In this document: piece after piece, positions 11,694-26,065 of the stretch
Layout of the letters: every line of letters starts with the position of its first letter
Position numbering within the stretch: the first letter of the stretch is position 1
From: Phoebastria nigripes
Taxonomy: Eukaryota > Chordata > Aves > Procellariiformes > Diomedeidae
Assembly: GCA_035582835.1 (NCBI GenBank)
Contig: JAYKAV010003094.1
Span: 209,518 to 273,517 of the forward strand
DNA: 64,000 bases
Direction: 5' to 3'
Translations under genes and position numbers: made by a program
The notes under the pieces: generated by a model
Told to the model about the DNA's origin: nothing
The model's input: only the letters and a program-made list of their open reading frames with translations
The model's database searches: none

Positions 11694-11771
11694 TTAAATA
11701 TTATTTAATTTATATTTAATTTAAGAATATATTTTTAAAGATTATATAATTTATTAAATATTATTTAATTT
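11694..11771. repeat. AT-rich block with 18-bp direct repeat, 60-bp period
   Basis: TTAAATATTATTTAATTT occurs at 11694-11711 and again at 11754-11771, with further A/T palindromic sequence between. Confidence 0.8.
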
Positions 11772-14700
11772 TTGCATTATTTGGAGGTACAAAAGGTTGC
11801 CCTCAAACAGAAAAGTTTAAAGGTGATCAACTCAGAATTTTCAGAACTTTTGTAATTCAGTCAATATGATATAATAATTTTTAATATTATAGGATTTTTA
11901 CTTTATTGAAGAAATGAAAATAATAGTTGATAATTTATTTAATAGCTTCTTTTTGTTCTCTTTCTCTTTTCCTTTCCCCTTTCAGATAAAACTTCTGGGA
12001 AAGAACACAGGACAACCTTCTGATTGAGTGATGAAATACTAAGATCAAATGGACCAGGTATTTAATTTTTTTTTAATGTAATAATTATGAAGGACTAATA
12101 AGGACTAATAAAATTAGGCCAGTTTAATACAGGTTTAAGACCCGAGATTACACGAGAGTTCTTAAAACCTCTGGATAGATCAAAACATTTTTATAGAATA
12201 ACATATCTGGACTCATTTTATCTAGATTTTCATGTTCAAATATTGTAATGGAATCTGAACAGTAGCAAGCATTAACAGGTCACCAATTGTACAATAATGC
12301 AGTTTCTAAAATTTCAGTAATTTATCATTATAAAAATGTATATTTTATCTATAGTCTGAAGCTATGAATCAGGAGACCTTACTTCAGCTTGAGAATGTAT
12401 TGAATTACAAAACATAGCACATTCCAGAAAAAAAATAAAAATCTTAGAACACAATGCTTTGTTCTTTTTTATAAGCATTGCTACTTGTTGGCAAACCACT
12501 ATGGAAATCTCTGAAAATTATATATTACCATTTATTCCCTTTTCTTCTCAGCAAAACATTGTCATGAAAAGAACATCTTGTGGATTCAGGTATTTTTCCT
12601 GGGTAAGGGTACTGTATCCATTCCTGACAGACACTGACCTTTCAACTGAGTTACAGCAAACTTTTTATCCATTTTCTACATTTATAATCAGCCATATGTG
12701 GTCATTGAACTCTTCCCCTTTGCCCCCTTTCTCATCTTAAATTACTTCTCTTAGATTTCTGGACCATATCTCAGTCTCCCCATAAGAATATCTGTATTTC
12801 CCTTTCAGCCTTTCTCACGTATCACTGTTAACTCTAACCCTTCCATTTCCCTTTTATATCCAATCTCTCACTAAAAATGGCATTGCTTTCCTCTCTAGCA
12901 CCATTAAGACCTCTTTCTTCTCTCTACTTTAAATAATCATGCCAACATGGGGATTAATCTGGTTTTAGTTGTCTAGTGATACTCTTAACTATACATATAT
13001 GAAAGAACAGGTGTTAAAAAGAAGTCTGAAACTTCACATTCCAAATGTGCAAATCCCATCTGCCCAAGCAAATAATAATAACAAACAGTATTTCAGCCGA
13101 GAGCCTCCCAAAGCTAACTTGCAAATAAAAATAACAGATGCAGAAATCACCCTAGCAAATTACACTTGAAATACAAAAGACAATTTACGGTATCACCCTC
13201 CCTGTAAAAAACACAAGCTTTAAGTCTGCTGGATGTTGGATACTATTTCTGCAGTCTTAACATTGCACTCANCGATGTCCAGCACAGCATTTTGGAACTA
13301 AATTCAGCCTTGTAATTGAGTTTATGTTCATGTCTCATTCACACTGTGTGGAAAAAATCCAGGGTTCAAGGGCAGGTGAGGAGACTTTTCAAACATACCA
13401 CAAAAAAACTGAGGTCTGTGCTCTTCCTTAGCACAGACATACCCACCTCTATGCTTTACGCTACTGTGAAGACAGGTGAAATGTGGTCACAGGATCCTTC
13501 CCAGAAAGGTAATGTCATTTTTAAGGATAGATAGTATTTGTAAGCTCAGGTTGCCTTCATGAGATGAACGTGCTTTTCACCAGCCTGCACCCTGTCCAGT
13601 AATTTGGATGCAGAGAGCTACTGAGTCACAGAACACTTCAGGCTCAACTTAGTCCATGGATTAACATCAAGGTAGATACTATATTGTTTTCTGTTGCTCC
13701 AATCCATTTTTAATAAACCATTTAGGAGATACTTATTTTAAAATACAGTAAATAATAACCTGTTACTGAAGCACTAGAATACCTTGTTTCCAAACTATGA
13801 AAAAAATACAAATATATGCTTTATGTAGAGATTAAGCATTTATCAAAGGTAATTTCCAAAAATAAGAGAGTGAGTTTTCAAATACATATTAAGTACATAT
13901 TAGTATCATCTGTGGGGGAACTATAAAACTGTCTGACGCACTTTCATGTATTCATTTGCAATAACAGACAGTGCAGCGATAAGATTTTAATATTGCTGCC
14001 AAGTATACATATAAAAAAAAATCAGTATTTTATTCTTTTGTAAGATTAATAGTAATAGGTTACGCTGTAGAGAATCAAAGCTTTAAAAGTTCATCTATTC
14101 ATTCAGTACATTACTCATTAGATTTATACTGTATTAAGTTTACAAACATTCAGATTTTACAAATCTTTACAATCACAAGTCTTTAGCTGTTGAAGACCTA
14201 CCAGTTAACTTTTCCCTTTACTTTAGTAACTTAGTTACTTGTCATTGTTCTTTAAAACATACAGGAAGTATATCTTATATTCTTTAACTGTAGTTTATTT
14301 TGAAAAATACTTCCGAAATAACTATTTTTATTTTAGTAACTCTAACAATGATATGACAAAAAGCCCATAAATAACCAGCAGGTTAATAAAACCTCCCCTT
14401 TCACAACCCGTAGTCCCAGTTCAGTTATTCACCAGCCAAGGTCTTGCAGAACACTGTCTATGTGGGTTTCTAAACCAATATACTCTCTTGAGTGGTTTCA
14501 AGTTGGGCATGCGGCTGCAGCCACCAGTGCTGCCAAGATCCTGGCTTCTTCTGTGACTTACACATAGGGCAGCTTCTTGGACCTGCTTTTAGCTTAGACT
14601 GAAGATCATCTGTATTAGGGGGCTTCTCAAACTCCCAGGAAGAAAAATCAATACTCAGGAAAGCAAAACTAACTAAATGACTAAATAAATAAATAATTAT

Positions 14701-15641
14701 CTTGGCCTTTGAGAAGAACATCAAGAAGAGGTTAGCTAAAGGCAAGTCAAAGCCATTACGTCTGCAGGAGACAGCTTGTTGCTGACATCACTGATTCTTT
14801 CTTCTGATTTAAATGGTATTACTCATTTTAATGGCATCACTGTAAGACTGTGATCAGTCTTCAGAGTAGCAAGGCCTGGTAAATATCATCAAGCNCTCCT
14901 GTTCTTTACAGGTTGTTCTAACATCATTGATTGCTCAAGGAGGGAAGAACTACATATACTCATGAATATAGTATCATTCTACCTGAAAACTCTTTACATT
15001 TACCAAATAGGTAACTGTAGCTGTTAGAACACCATAGCTTGAGAAGATGTCATTCATAACTTTTGATACTGTTTTTACACAAAATGAAGTGACAGTATCC
15101 ACTAGAATTCTTGCTAGCTTTTCAAGAGAGTGAGCAACACTGCAAAGCTCGTGCCTCATGGAAAAGGACCAAAAAATAAGACAGAGAAAATTAAACATCC
15201 CACTATTAATGAAGTGTTAATTAAGTTTAAGTGCATTCAAAACAACCCCCACTGACAGCAAAACTGTTTTCTATAAGGTTCAGGAAGTTTTAAAACAGAT
15301 NGTTTAGACCAAATTGTGGTCTCTTAACTATATTGTTAGTGCTGTGGGAGTTTGCAACACAGTGAAACACCATACCAAAAACTAATTAAGTCTTATGAAT
15401 ACTCATGAGTCAGCACTTAAAATTTCCTTATTTATCACTGAAGAATCTCTAAAGAGGAAAACCAAAGTATACATAAAGGAAAAATATATAAGGGATTAGA
15501 TCCACAATTGACTTTATAATCACTGTGAGCGGTACCTAAATTTGAAACTTAGACCCTAAAAATCATCATTAATTTGCCCCCAGTTCATAGGAGGCAAGTT
15601 TCCAGAGTAAGTTTCCCTAACCTGAAGATGCACTTCTGCAA

Positions 15642-16911
15642 ATCATAGAATCATTAAGGTTGGAAAAGACCTCTAAGATCATCAAGTCCAACCGTCAACC
15701 CAACACCTCCATGCCCACTAAACCATGTCCCTAAGCACCACATCTACACGTCTTTTAAATACCTCCAGGGATGGTGACTCCACCACTTCCCTGGGCAGCC
15801 TGTTCCAATGTTTAACCACTCTTTCAGGAAAGAATTTTTCCTAACGTCCAATCTAAACCTCCCCTGGTGCAACTTGAGGCCATTTCCTCTCGTCCTATCG
15901 CTAGTTACTTGGGAGAAGAGACCAACACCCACCTCACTGCAACCTCTTTTCAGGTAGCTGTAGAGCACGATACGGTCTCCCCTCAGCCTCCTCTTCTCCA
16001 GGCTAAACAGTCCCAGTTCCCTCANNNNNNNNNNNNNNNNNNNNNNNNNNNNNNNNNNNNNNNNNNNNNNNNNNNNNNNNNNNNNNNNNNNNNNNNNNNN
16101 NNNNNNNNNNNNNNNNNNNNNNNNNNNNNNNNNNNNNNNNNNNNNNNNNNNNNNNNNNNNNNNNNNNNNNNNNNNNNNNNNNNNNNNNNNNNNNNNNNNN
16201 NNNNNNNNNNNNNNNNNNNNNNNNNNNNNNNNNNNNNNNNNNNNNNNNNNNNNNNNNNNNNNNNNNNNNNNNNNNNNNNNNNNNNNNNNNNNNNNNNNNN
16301 NNNNNNNNNNNNNNNNNNNNNNNNNNNNNNNNNNNNNNNNNNNNNNNNNNNNNNNNNNNNNNNNNNNNNNNNNNNNNNNNNNNNNNNNNNNNNNNNNNNN
16401 NNNNNNNNNNNNNNNNNNNNNNNNNNNNNNNNNNNNNNNNNNNNTCTGCAAACTTACTGAGGGAGCACTCAATCCCCTCATCCAGATTGTTGATAAAGAT
16501 ATTGAACAAGACCGGCCCCAAAACGGAGCCCTGGGGAACACCGCTCGTGACCAGCTGCCAACTGGATTTAACTCCATTCACCTCAATTATCTGGGCCTGG
16601 CCGTCCAGCCAGTTTTTTACTCAGTGAAGAATACACCTGTCTAAGCCGTGAGCTGCCAGCTTCTCTAGGAGAATGCTGTGGGAGACAGTGTCAAAGGCTT
16701 TACTAAAGTCCAGGTAAACCACACCCACAGCCTTTCCCTCATCCACTAGGCAGGTCACCTGGTCATAGAAGGAGATCAGGTTGGTCACGCAGGACCTGCC
16801 TTTCATGAACCCATGCTGGCTGGGCCTGATCACCTGGTTGTCCCGCACATGGCTTGCGAGCGCCCTCAAGATGACCCACTCCATAATCTTCCCTGGCACC
16901 GAGGTCAGTGC
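15642..16911 (-). mobile_element. CR1 LINE, 5'-truncated, with one disabling stop and an assembly gap
   Basis: The left edge (ATCATAGAATCATT) is the reverse complement of the CR1 3' end. On the minus strand from 16899 the reverse-transcriptase core is readable: SVPGKIMEW, FMKGRSC, YLDFSKAFDTVSHS, then [20 protein letters not shown] and LSKFA. The assembly gap begins where the catalytic FADD motif should continue. Past the gap, the ORF2 C-terminus is visible ([39 protein letters not shown]). One in-frame stop at 16621-16623 replaces the tryptophan expected in the family (TGG to TGA). The 5' end stops near LTSVPGK, so this is a typical truncated copy. The clean frame suggests a relatively young insertion. 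No target duplication is seen, as usual for CR1. Confidence 0.95.
16025..16444. other. Assembly gap (420 N)
   Basis: A run of N lies inside the CR1 copy. Its true length is unknown. The missing part should contain the end of the reverse-transcriptase palm and thumb. Confidence 0.99.
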
Positions 16912-19900
16912 AGCATAACTATATGCCTAAACTCCATCAAGATACATAAACTGATTACATTTCTATTTACCCTGTGAAGTAAAATCTGGTAGATATTCAG
17001 AAAGTACCAACATCATCTTTATGCCCAAAATACATGGCAAAGGTTCTCTTACTCCCTTCTGTTTGAGTTGTTATACTTTGTATGAAATAATTAAATAAGA
17101 TTCAGGTCAGAAATGGAGAATATAATATTCTAAACTACTGTTGTTGATTTTAAAATGGAAGACCTGGATTCCAGTACTATTTAATTGACTATCATGTTCT
17201 TGTAACACGCCAGCAGATGTTAGAGAAGGGACTAAACTGTCCTGGATGTTATCACTTGCTATTACTTTGTAGTTCGGGAGACTTGACGAGTATGGGAACA
17301 AAATCCCTTCACCTAGTTCATGTGACTAATTCCCATTTCTCACTTTTGCCATACTTCTCTTATCTAGGATACGACATGTTTTGTTTTCTTTGACTAAGAA
17401 AGTCTTACTGTTGTGAGTTGCAATTGTTCTACAATGTACAAAAATCCTCCACATCTTTTTGTATTTTTGCTGTGGTTACATTAATTTGTAGGGTAAATTG
17501 ACACAGTTAGAACTTGTTTATGCTTCAATTTCCATCTGCCTTGTTCAGCCTTGCCTGGTGTGCACTTGATTCTTTTAGAGCATTTCTTGGTTTACGATGC
17601 TAACTGTTGATATGATTATGTAATACTTTATATACTTCATTGAAAGCAATACATTTCCACTTCCTAAGCTATCATCTTCATGTTTAGTCAGGTATAAACA
17701 CTGAAAGAATTCAGAAAAGAAAAACATTTTGAACAAAAAAAGCCTCTTTACTTAAACTTCAATGGTTTAAAATCTATTAAAGAGGTGAATAAGACAGTAG
17801 TAATTCCTCTTATGTCAGTAATAAAAGTCTGATTTTTTCCTTTAAACCATTCAGGAAAATCAGAGATCTGAAAGGCAAAATACTGCATTATTTATACACG
17901 TGAAGAGTCTGTCAAGCATTCATCCCCAAGATTATCAGTAATTTCACAGTATAAACTCTGGGCAAAAGTCAGGATGAGTTCCAATTTGACATCAGTACAG
18001 TAACACATANTCGTCTTTGGCTGATTGTGATAACCTCCCCGTGAGTCCTGCTTCTAATTGTACTCTGTGCAGGAAAACTGCTGCGAGCCAGTGCAAAACT
18101 CAGTGGTACAGCTGCCATTTTGTGGACATTTTGGCCAATTTGTATGGTGAGCACTGCATCTACCACTAAAGTTACAAAAGAAGCTTTCTTGAAATAACTT
18201 CCACAAGGATTTATACATGCTCATACAAACCAAGAGCGCATTTTATTGTAGTGCTTGATGTGAAAGAATATTGCTTATCAGCAATACCATATCATTGACA
18301 CCAGTCATTCTGGTGGGATGTTTTGAGGTGATGAATGTTTAACTTGTTTCTCCAGATGTGAGAAGAAGGTTGAAAATCCATTTTCACCTTTTTACTTCTC
18401 ATCACACACTTTGAATACTAAAGAAAATACAGGATTCTCAGAAAAGGGGGAGAGTTGGAGTCACAGGAGCTAGCAATTCACTTAGCTTCAAAAATACTTA
18501 ACCTGACTTTGTGTAAGATATGAGAGATCTACATGTGGCCCATTAATCTATTTTAAGTCGTATTTGCATTGTTTCTGATGAAGCTATCTGCTAAAGGAGA
18601 AAGCTGTTTAATTTGATATTATCTTGCAGTAAAAAGCCATCATTGCAGCAATCAGATAACACGTTCTGCTTGCCTATCTTCAAAAACCCACATGTGCATT
18701 GACATTTAGCACTCACATGTCCAAATTTATCTTAGCTAAAATGAAGAAAAATGTAATTGTCTTTCAAAGTCAAAAACAATATTCTGGAATTGATGAGAGC
18801 TGATCCATCCTACCTCTAAAGCCCTGGAAGTATGTTTTTCCACTTTGAGAATGCTACATTTTGCTTATTTATTACTTGCACTGCATACATTTTATTTTGT
18901 CTTTACACCAAAGAAAACAATCATCAACCTAAATTGTCATCTGCTGAGTAGAAAACATCTTCATAAGCAGAGAAGGTTATTCAGCTGGATCCTTCCAGCT
19001 ACTGAGACACACTGTGCATGAGAACATCAAATATGCCCTTAATGCACTTAAAAAAATAATACTGCAAAAGCTAATTTTTTCTTTAGTTAGAATTCTGATA
19101 AATCCTGTTTTACTTTCAGATTATGCCAAATATTATGCATTCCTAACAGAGATCTAATCCCCCTCCCATGCCAAAATAAAACATAGAAAAAACAATGTTA
19201 AACATATTCTCTAGAGACGCTTAACTGCAAATAGACAGAGAACACTGCAAGGTTTTCATATTACTCAATAAAATAATGGTTCAGTGCTATTCATATATTT
19301 CATAAATTTTCAACAAATAAAAAGAAATAAAAAAAAAAATAATGGCAGAGGCATTGAAAAACTTTTTGCTCTTGCATAAGCCTTTTCAGACCAGCATTAG
19401 GCTAATCTGTTTTCTAAACAGTCCATAAACAGTAGACTAATTCCCGTGACAAGACGCAAACAAGACACATCCTCTATTTCACTGCAAACTTTGATGGGAA
19501 TTAAAAGCACTTGAAGTGCTGCACGACCAGGTATTAAGATCTGGTATCCAGCACTAGTGAGACAGGTAGTCTCACTATGTATCATATATAGCTCATATAT
19601 TATATATAACTCATATATAGTCTGATCCCTTACAACATTAACAATACAGCCTCTGACCAACTTTTCTGATCCATTTCTGCTCTTTTCCCACAGCTACTCT
19701 TTCTGTGAGGAACACCAATATCTTCACAAGAGCAGAGCAACAGTCTCCTTTTTGGCTCAATTAGGTTCGTGCATCCTTCCAAATGGAAGCTCAAAACCCC
19801 ACATCTATACACACCTTACTAAGAAGCAAAGTTCTTCCTTTATTACAAAACCTTACAGATAGTTTATCTTCAATGCCTAACTCAAATGCCTGACTAGTTT

Positions 19901-20451
19901 CCTACATAATCCCAACTGGCTGCAAGAAGGTACCCACATCCAACAAAATCCACATCACGGTCCAGTTCTTGAGAAAGGGGGAATGGTTGTCTTTGAAAGA
20001 CAGCAGGAAAGACCGTGAGAAAAATAATGCATAACAGTCCCAGATCAGTAATACAACCATCTTTTCCCCTTCTCACAAGAGTGCCAGAATTGTAGCTCAG
20101 GAAGGCGCTTTTTTTTTTTCCTTCCCACTGCTTTCAGTTGAAATCAATGATTTCAGTGAATCTGCACACAGAAGTAGGTCTTAGATTCTGACATGCTTTA
20201 AATGGGAAATGGTTCATAGGTGGAATTTAGGTACTAGCATCCAAGTCAGACAAAAAGACGCTTAATTCCTCTCCTGATCGGTGGCTAAAAAATGGTATCA
20301 TTTTGAGTGGTCTCCAAAAAGTATGCTATATTTTATGTTCTTACTTACTGTTTAAACAAAATAAAAGGCAAATTAATATCCCTTTAAAGTATGGAATTTA
20401 ACAGGTTTTCTAAGTATCTTGAACAATACCTGATAAATTCCTACAGGAACA

Positions 20452-20503
20452 TATTTAGATAACCAAGGAAGAGAACAGATATGTATTTAGATAACTAAGG
20501 AAG
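20452..20503. repeat. 20-bp direct repeat, 32-bp period
   Basis: TATTTAGATAACCAAGGAAG at 20452-20471 recurs at 20484-20503 with one C-to-T change. Confidence 0.8.
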
Positions 20504-20513
20504 TTTGTATAAT

Positions 20514-20630
20514 ATATCTCTATAGAGATATGATATATGTATAAATATGTATAAATGTGTATATATTTAAATGGAGTGTAAATATATACGTGTATATACA
20601 CATATGTATATGTATGTGCATACAGATAGA
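20514..20630. repeat. Perfect palindrome followed by TA/TG-rich simple repeat
   Basis: ATATCTCTATAGAGATAT (20514-20531) is its own reverse complement. It is followed by about 100 bp of imperfect TATG/TATA repeats. Confidence 0.85.
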
Positions 20631-22828
20631 TAGGGTAAGAAAATATCAGAGATGTGAGTTTCAAAATGAAGGGAAATCTGGAGAAAAACTGTTGTTTTGG
20701 ACTGCTTCCTATTTTGTTAGATAAAATACAATTACAGATAGAAAAAATAAGATTACCAGGAATAGACAGTATCTCCAAACATAATAATTTCCTTACAATA
20801 AAGATGACAAGACTTTACCCTGAGCAAAGAAATGAGCCCTGTACTAGGTCTTTGAGATTATCAGTCTTGCTCTGATACTGCAGCAATTCCCAAACCTTTT
20901 CAAGGGTGTCCCCCTTTTTCCCATGGTGCACCATCTCCTCCCAGTACATATTATGAATGATTTAGAGAAGACATATTTATTTACCTACTATTATATAACC
21001 AGTAAGAGAACTGCATGTTTAGCTTTTGGTAAGAAAGTATATTTTATGTAGAATTACTGGAAGTTAATTTTATGTAAAATGTTATGTCAAGTCTCTCCAA
21101 GTTTCTCTCACNTTTTAGCTTCAGCACTTAATTTCATGCACAATCATTGTACAGTGATTTATGTCCCACCATTGTCTCTTTAGTCATTGGCTGATTCCCT
21201 GTTCAAGATAATCTCCCCACTCCCAAAACTGAGACTGATTGCTGTTTCCCCTGTGATCATACCATAGCCAGTGTCATGCCACATAATCTCGTTTACTTCT
21301 TCTGTCTTCCATAGTAGTAAGCTGTCACAAAGAAGGCCTGAATATAGCATCACATAGTTTCTCTCCTAATAAAGCAGCACAGTCCCAAAATTGAGCTCAG
21401 TGATTCAGAACTTCAGATATTTACATTGCAGAACTGATATTTAGCACCTCCTCTAATTAGACTCACCTTCTCTTTGAAAAGCTGTGATAGTGAAAATACC
21501 AATCTTCATACTACTCTACATACAGCTTCCCCCCACTTTGAATTAATTACTGAGCCACAGACATCAAAGTCTCAGATCTGTTCTCTTAATAGCGAATTTC
21601 TAAATTCACGCAGCTGGATGAGAAAAAGTGCTCTGCTGAATGTAGTTTTACCTTTCCAATTTCATTTTACGTACTAGCTGCACATTAGTTACATCTGAAG
21701 ACTGAAAGTTATGCCATTGGGCATAAAATTCTCATTAAAATGGCTGAATTATCTTTACTATATAGGACACAGATACATTGACAAATTCATAAATAGTTTC
21801 AGTTCTTTTCAGCAAATGGCAGTCTGCACAAATATTTCTGAGCTCATTTACTTCCCAAGTACAAACTTGTATAGTAGTTGCTTACACAGGATGTATAATT
21901 CCAGCCGTCTTTCCACACAACGTGGTAAAACTGTACAACTGGTGGATGAAAACAGGAAACACGATTGCTTTGGATCAAAGCCCTCAACGTTTTTTTCTGT
22001 GGTAGGAACGTAGGAAAATTATGTGATGTTATACTCTGTTCATTAGTTTAGCATTTTTCACAGCAGTCAAGTAACCACCTATTCTCAAGTGAATGAATGT
22101 GCCAACAGCATTTTTTTAACATTTGAGCAAAGGAAGTCTACATCTTAATTTTTCAAATGCAACACACTAATCCATGAGTCACATACCCAAATCTTCACAT
22201 CACCAAGAGCCGTAAGTTGCAGGTTCCCAGGAGCTAAGAGAAGCCAGAGCCCTGAAAGTGCTGCAGAAGCTGGAGGGGACAACTGCTCCTCCGGTGCCCC
22301 AGGGCAGCAGGTCCAGACCTGCACCAAGGCCCCAGGGTGACCTCAGCCTTGTGCAGCCTCTACCACCACCTTCTGCTAGTGCCGTTCACATGCTGTATTA
22401 AGGGCAGGAGAGCTCACCTTAAAACCCAAGACTCCCAAGGGTCACATATAGACCACTCCAACAATAATTGATTCAACTATAAATTAGGAATTAATAAGCA
22501 GAGATTACAGACTTATTTTGTTACGCCTTCTAACAGGAGTTACATTGTCTGGCTTGGAAAATACAGTATGCATTCTATACCTGTAGAATGACCACTTAGC
22601 TTCTAATCCATATAGAATATATAACGTAACGATAATAATCCTTCTATTTAAGACTAAAAACCAGTCTGTTAAATACTGTGTGTTTATCATACAAAAGCTT
22701 TTTTTTTTCTTTAAGTATAAATTAAATGCATATGTGACACTTACTTCTGCGTCACTTAAAATGCTTTCCAGAAAAATTTTTAATAGTAAGTCTAGGAATG
22801 CTAATTATGCATCATTCACCATTACAAA

Positions 22829-23910
22829 ACAAGACTTTTGACACAGTGTCCCATAGCATCCTTGCAGCTGAACCAGGTGGAAAATCTCAGCTTGCCAGCT
22901 CAGCTGCCAGGTTTGAAGGCTAGCTGTTAATAGTTTGAAGTCTGAGTGGATGACAATTACCAGTGGCATTCCTCAGGCGTCAACAGTTCTCAGGCAAATA
23001 GTATTGAACACTTTCACCAACAGCTTAGATGATGGAACAGAACAGAACATTATTGATAAAGTTCAGGAATGACACCAAACTGGGGGCGGCAGACAATGTA
23101 GCGTAGGGTAGAGCTGTCATTCAGAGGGATCTTGACAAGCTGAAGGACAAGGTTTGACTGAAGCCTCATAAAGTACAAATACAAAACCCCACACCTTGGA
23201 CGGAATAAGCCCATGCAACACTACAGCCTGAGGGCAGACAGGCTAAAAAGCAGCTTTGTACAAAAGGATCTGAAGGTCCAGGCAGGCAACAAGTTGAACA
23301 TGATCCAGAAAAGTGTCCTTGCAGCAATGAAGCAGGGCTGTGTGAAGAGCTATAACTAGAAGGAAAAGGCAAGAGATTATTTCCCTCTGGTCAGCACCTG
23401 CAGGAGCATATTGGACATGTTGTGCCCAGTTTTGGACTCCCCAGTTCAACAACAACCTGAGCAAACTGGAGGCAATCAAGTGGCAGGCCACTGAGATGGT
23501 GGTGGTACACAAGGCATAGAAGGAGAGGCTGAGGGAGCGGGGTTTGTTCTCCCCAAAGAAGGCTAAGGGAGGTGTCTGACCACTCTTTTCCACTACCTAG
23601 TGGCTGATTGCACAGAAGACAAAGTCAGACTCTTCTTGCAGGTCCACAGAGAGGACAAGAGACAGTCATCACAAGTTGCAGCAAGGGCAATTCTGACTAG
23701 GTAAAAGGAAAAAAGCATTTCACAATGAGGCTCATTAGGTACTGGAACAGGCTGTCCAGGGCGGTTTCGGTATCTCTGTTCTTAGAGAGTTTTCAAAACT
23801 CAGCTGGACAAGGAACTGAGCAACCTGAAGCTNCTCCTGCTTTGAGCAGGTTGGATTAGATTAGATGAGCTTCAGGGGCCCCAGACTAATTTTTTCTATG
23901 ATTCTATGAA
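22829..23910 (+). mobile_element. CR1 LINE, decayed, with intact-looking 3' tail
   Basis: The start reads as the CR1 reverse-transcriptase motif FDTVSHSIL (22836-22863). Next come degenerate versions of the SGVPQG and NIFxNxLD segments (around 22955-23030). The element ends in the CR1 3' terminus TTCTATGATTCTATGAA at 23894-23910. Numerous stops and frameshifts interrupt the frame, so this is an older copy than the one at 15642. It is 5'-truncated at almost the same part of ORF2. Confidence 0.88.
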
Positions 23911-26065
23911 ATGTGACCGCAGTGCTTGAGCACAGAGCTGTATAAGGAGAACTTGTACCTCATTTTTTATTTGTAGTATCTCTAACAAATACAACGATCT
24001 AGGGCAGGAAAAAAGAAGTGAATGCTAGGCGGATGAACTGTGTGAAGACAGACACCCAGGGAAAAATACAAAAGGCTACTTTGTCACTTCCCTTCCTAGT
24101 AAATTTAATGAAATAACTCATTTTAGTAACTGGTAGCATCCTAACACCCTTGTGTTTGAATGTTTTGGGGATATGAGCCTACCAGGGGTACATCTGCTAA
24201 AAGCACCCAGCACCTCAGTATATTTTATGGTCATAGTTGATGTCTGTAAGCAAGTATGAATGGTAAGGCAAGGACTCAAAACCACACCCCTCACCTAAGA
24301 GACCTCCCTTGGTCCAAAAGCCAAAGGGAACAGTTTTTGAGCACCTAATCATTGGTGTTTCACAAAAGATCAGCTACTAGTGAGACAATTTAAAATTTAA
24401 TGTGCAATACCAACTCAATATCTAACTTAGGCTAAGTAGAAAATCACTCCAGAGTTAGGAAAGTATTTGTCCCATTGTTATCTCTATCTAGGACTCCTCC
24501 AGGGTGGAAGGTTCTATTTTGTACATAAATCTCAGCAAAACTCAAAGCAGTATTTTACTATAAAAACCTCCCTTTTTTCAGTTATCCCTACAATATCCAT
24601 CAGAAAGAATCCTATATTGAATGTGTGAGTCTTTTAAAGAGCCACATAAGACATATTTATGCATAAAACATCTTAATATTGCTGCATTTTATTCATTTAT
24701 AGTTTTCATTCTATTCTCCTATTTCTTCCTCCTCTTTTTTTCCCAGTAATGACCATCCTTTAATTAAGTCACATCTTTTCTCCAAATAAGACATTTTAAA
24801 AATCACTTGATCCCCAATTCGTTTACATTTTCAAAGAAAAATGTACTCTGTATTTTTGATGTATACCTTGAAGAATTTTCTCATGTAAAACTTAAACCTG
24901 TTCGTAGAAAAAGCACCAGAATCATAGCTCAGATCTATATTTTTGGAGAAACTATCTCACCAGCAAAGACAGATGATGAGCAATAGTTTAACAGATTGTG
25001 AAATTTGAACTACTTCAAGTATTTTTTGTTAGAAAATCCATTAAGCTTAGTGATCATCACTTTTTTCCATTCCAAGTTTCTTCATTGGACACGGACACGT
25101 TCCCATATATTTTACAGTTTGGCACAGAAGAGAAATTATACCCAGCTGTAGCCAAAAGTACTTAAGAAAGAAGGATGTATTAAATCTCAGATCGTTAGCA
25201 ATTCTGTTGAACTATCAGGAAGAACTGATTTTATTCATCCTGTTTTATTAAGTAAGGGACAATATTTTATTACTGACCAGTTAAATAAATCTATGATATA
25301 TGTATACACTAATACTATTGAATAGTTGGTAGAATATAAGGTGATTTCTGAGACTAAACATAGGTATTTCTTGCCATTTTAGACACCAAGCATATCTGAC
25401 ACATCAGTTCAGGGCCAGCAGGTATAAATGCAAGGCCTACAGGAGACCAGGATTCACTTGGACATCTAAAATGTCACTGGATAGATATATCTATCTATCC
25501 ATTTTTAGCCANCTGAATTGAACACTGAATTTTTGCTTTCTCGATTAACCATTTTTAATGCTTTAGTTTCTTTTCTTTTTTGTATTTGAGATACTTAATT
25601 ATTCAATAACATTATTTAGCTAATTTAGATTTATGACTAAAATTTTACTACGTTCTTACCCTAAGCTGGTTTCAGTAAGTAGTTTTAATACTGTTTCATC
25701 TCCATAGTACTTGCTAAGCTTCCAAACTGTAGTCTAAGCAACCACATTAGTATTTTTATGCACATATAAAGACACCTTTTGTGAGAAATCCCTATTCTAA
25801 GAATATTCTCTTATACAACTTTTCATATTAACAATCTTCCCTGCAACTGACTCTAATCCCATGACTAACAATATTTTGAGTCAATTCCATCATTGTTTGT
25901 ATCTCCTGTTACACCTGAGAAGGCATTTGATCTCATACAATATGCAGCAGTTCCTATTGTTCTAAAAATTGCCTCTATTGGCTTTTCTGTGTGAACGGTT
26001 TCTGAAAATTAAGATGGTTGAATTTGTGGTCAAGTCAGTCATTCTGAGAAAGCTCATAAAATCCC

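Larger units (their letters stand above)
8346..15641. other. Intergenic, downstream of VEGFC
   Basis: No gene or identifiable transposon is recognised in this stretch. It holds a 26-bp near-tandem duplication at 8406-8457, a G-rich patch near 11161-11171, a short (TC)n at 11564-11579 and a very AT-rich block with 18-bp direct repeats at 11694-11771. Open frames are short and low-complexity, without recognisable domains. Confidence 0.6.
16912..22828. other. Intergenic between two CR1 copies
   Basis: No gene is recognised. The stretch contains AT-rich palindromic sequence (19572-19622), the 20-bp direct repeat at 20452-20503, the 18-bp perfect palindrome at 20514-20531 followed by a TA/TG-rich tract to about 20630, and a locally GC-richer patch at about 22200-22400 of unknown origin. 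Confidence 0.6.

Noticed and set aside
13560..13680. Possible CR1 fragment (ACTTCAGGCTCAAC-like)
   Set aside because: It resembles CR1 3' sequence only weakly and lacks the ATTCTATG terminus.
15744..16577. Long open frames spanning the N gap
   Set aside because: Most of their length is N. The readable parts are CR1 ORF2 fragments on the minus strand, or the antisense of them on the plus strand.
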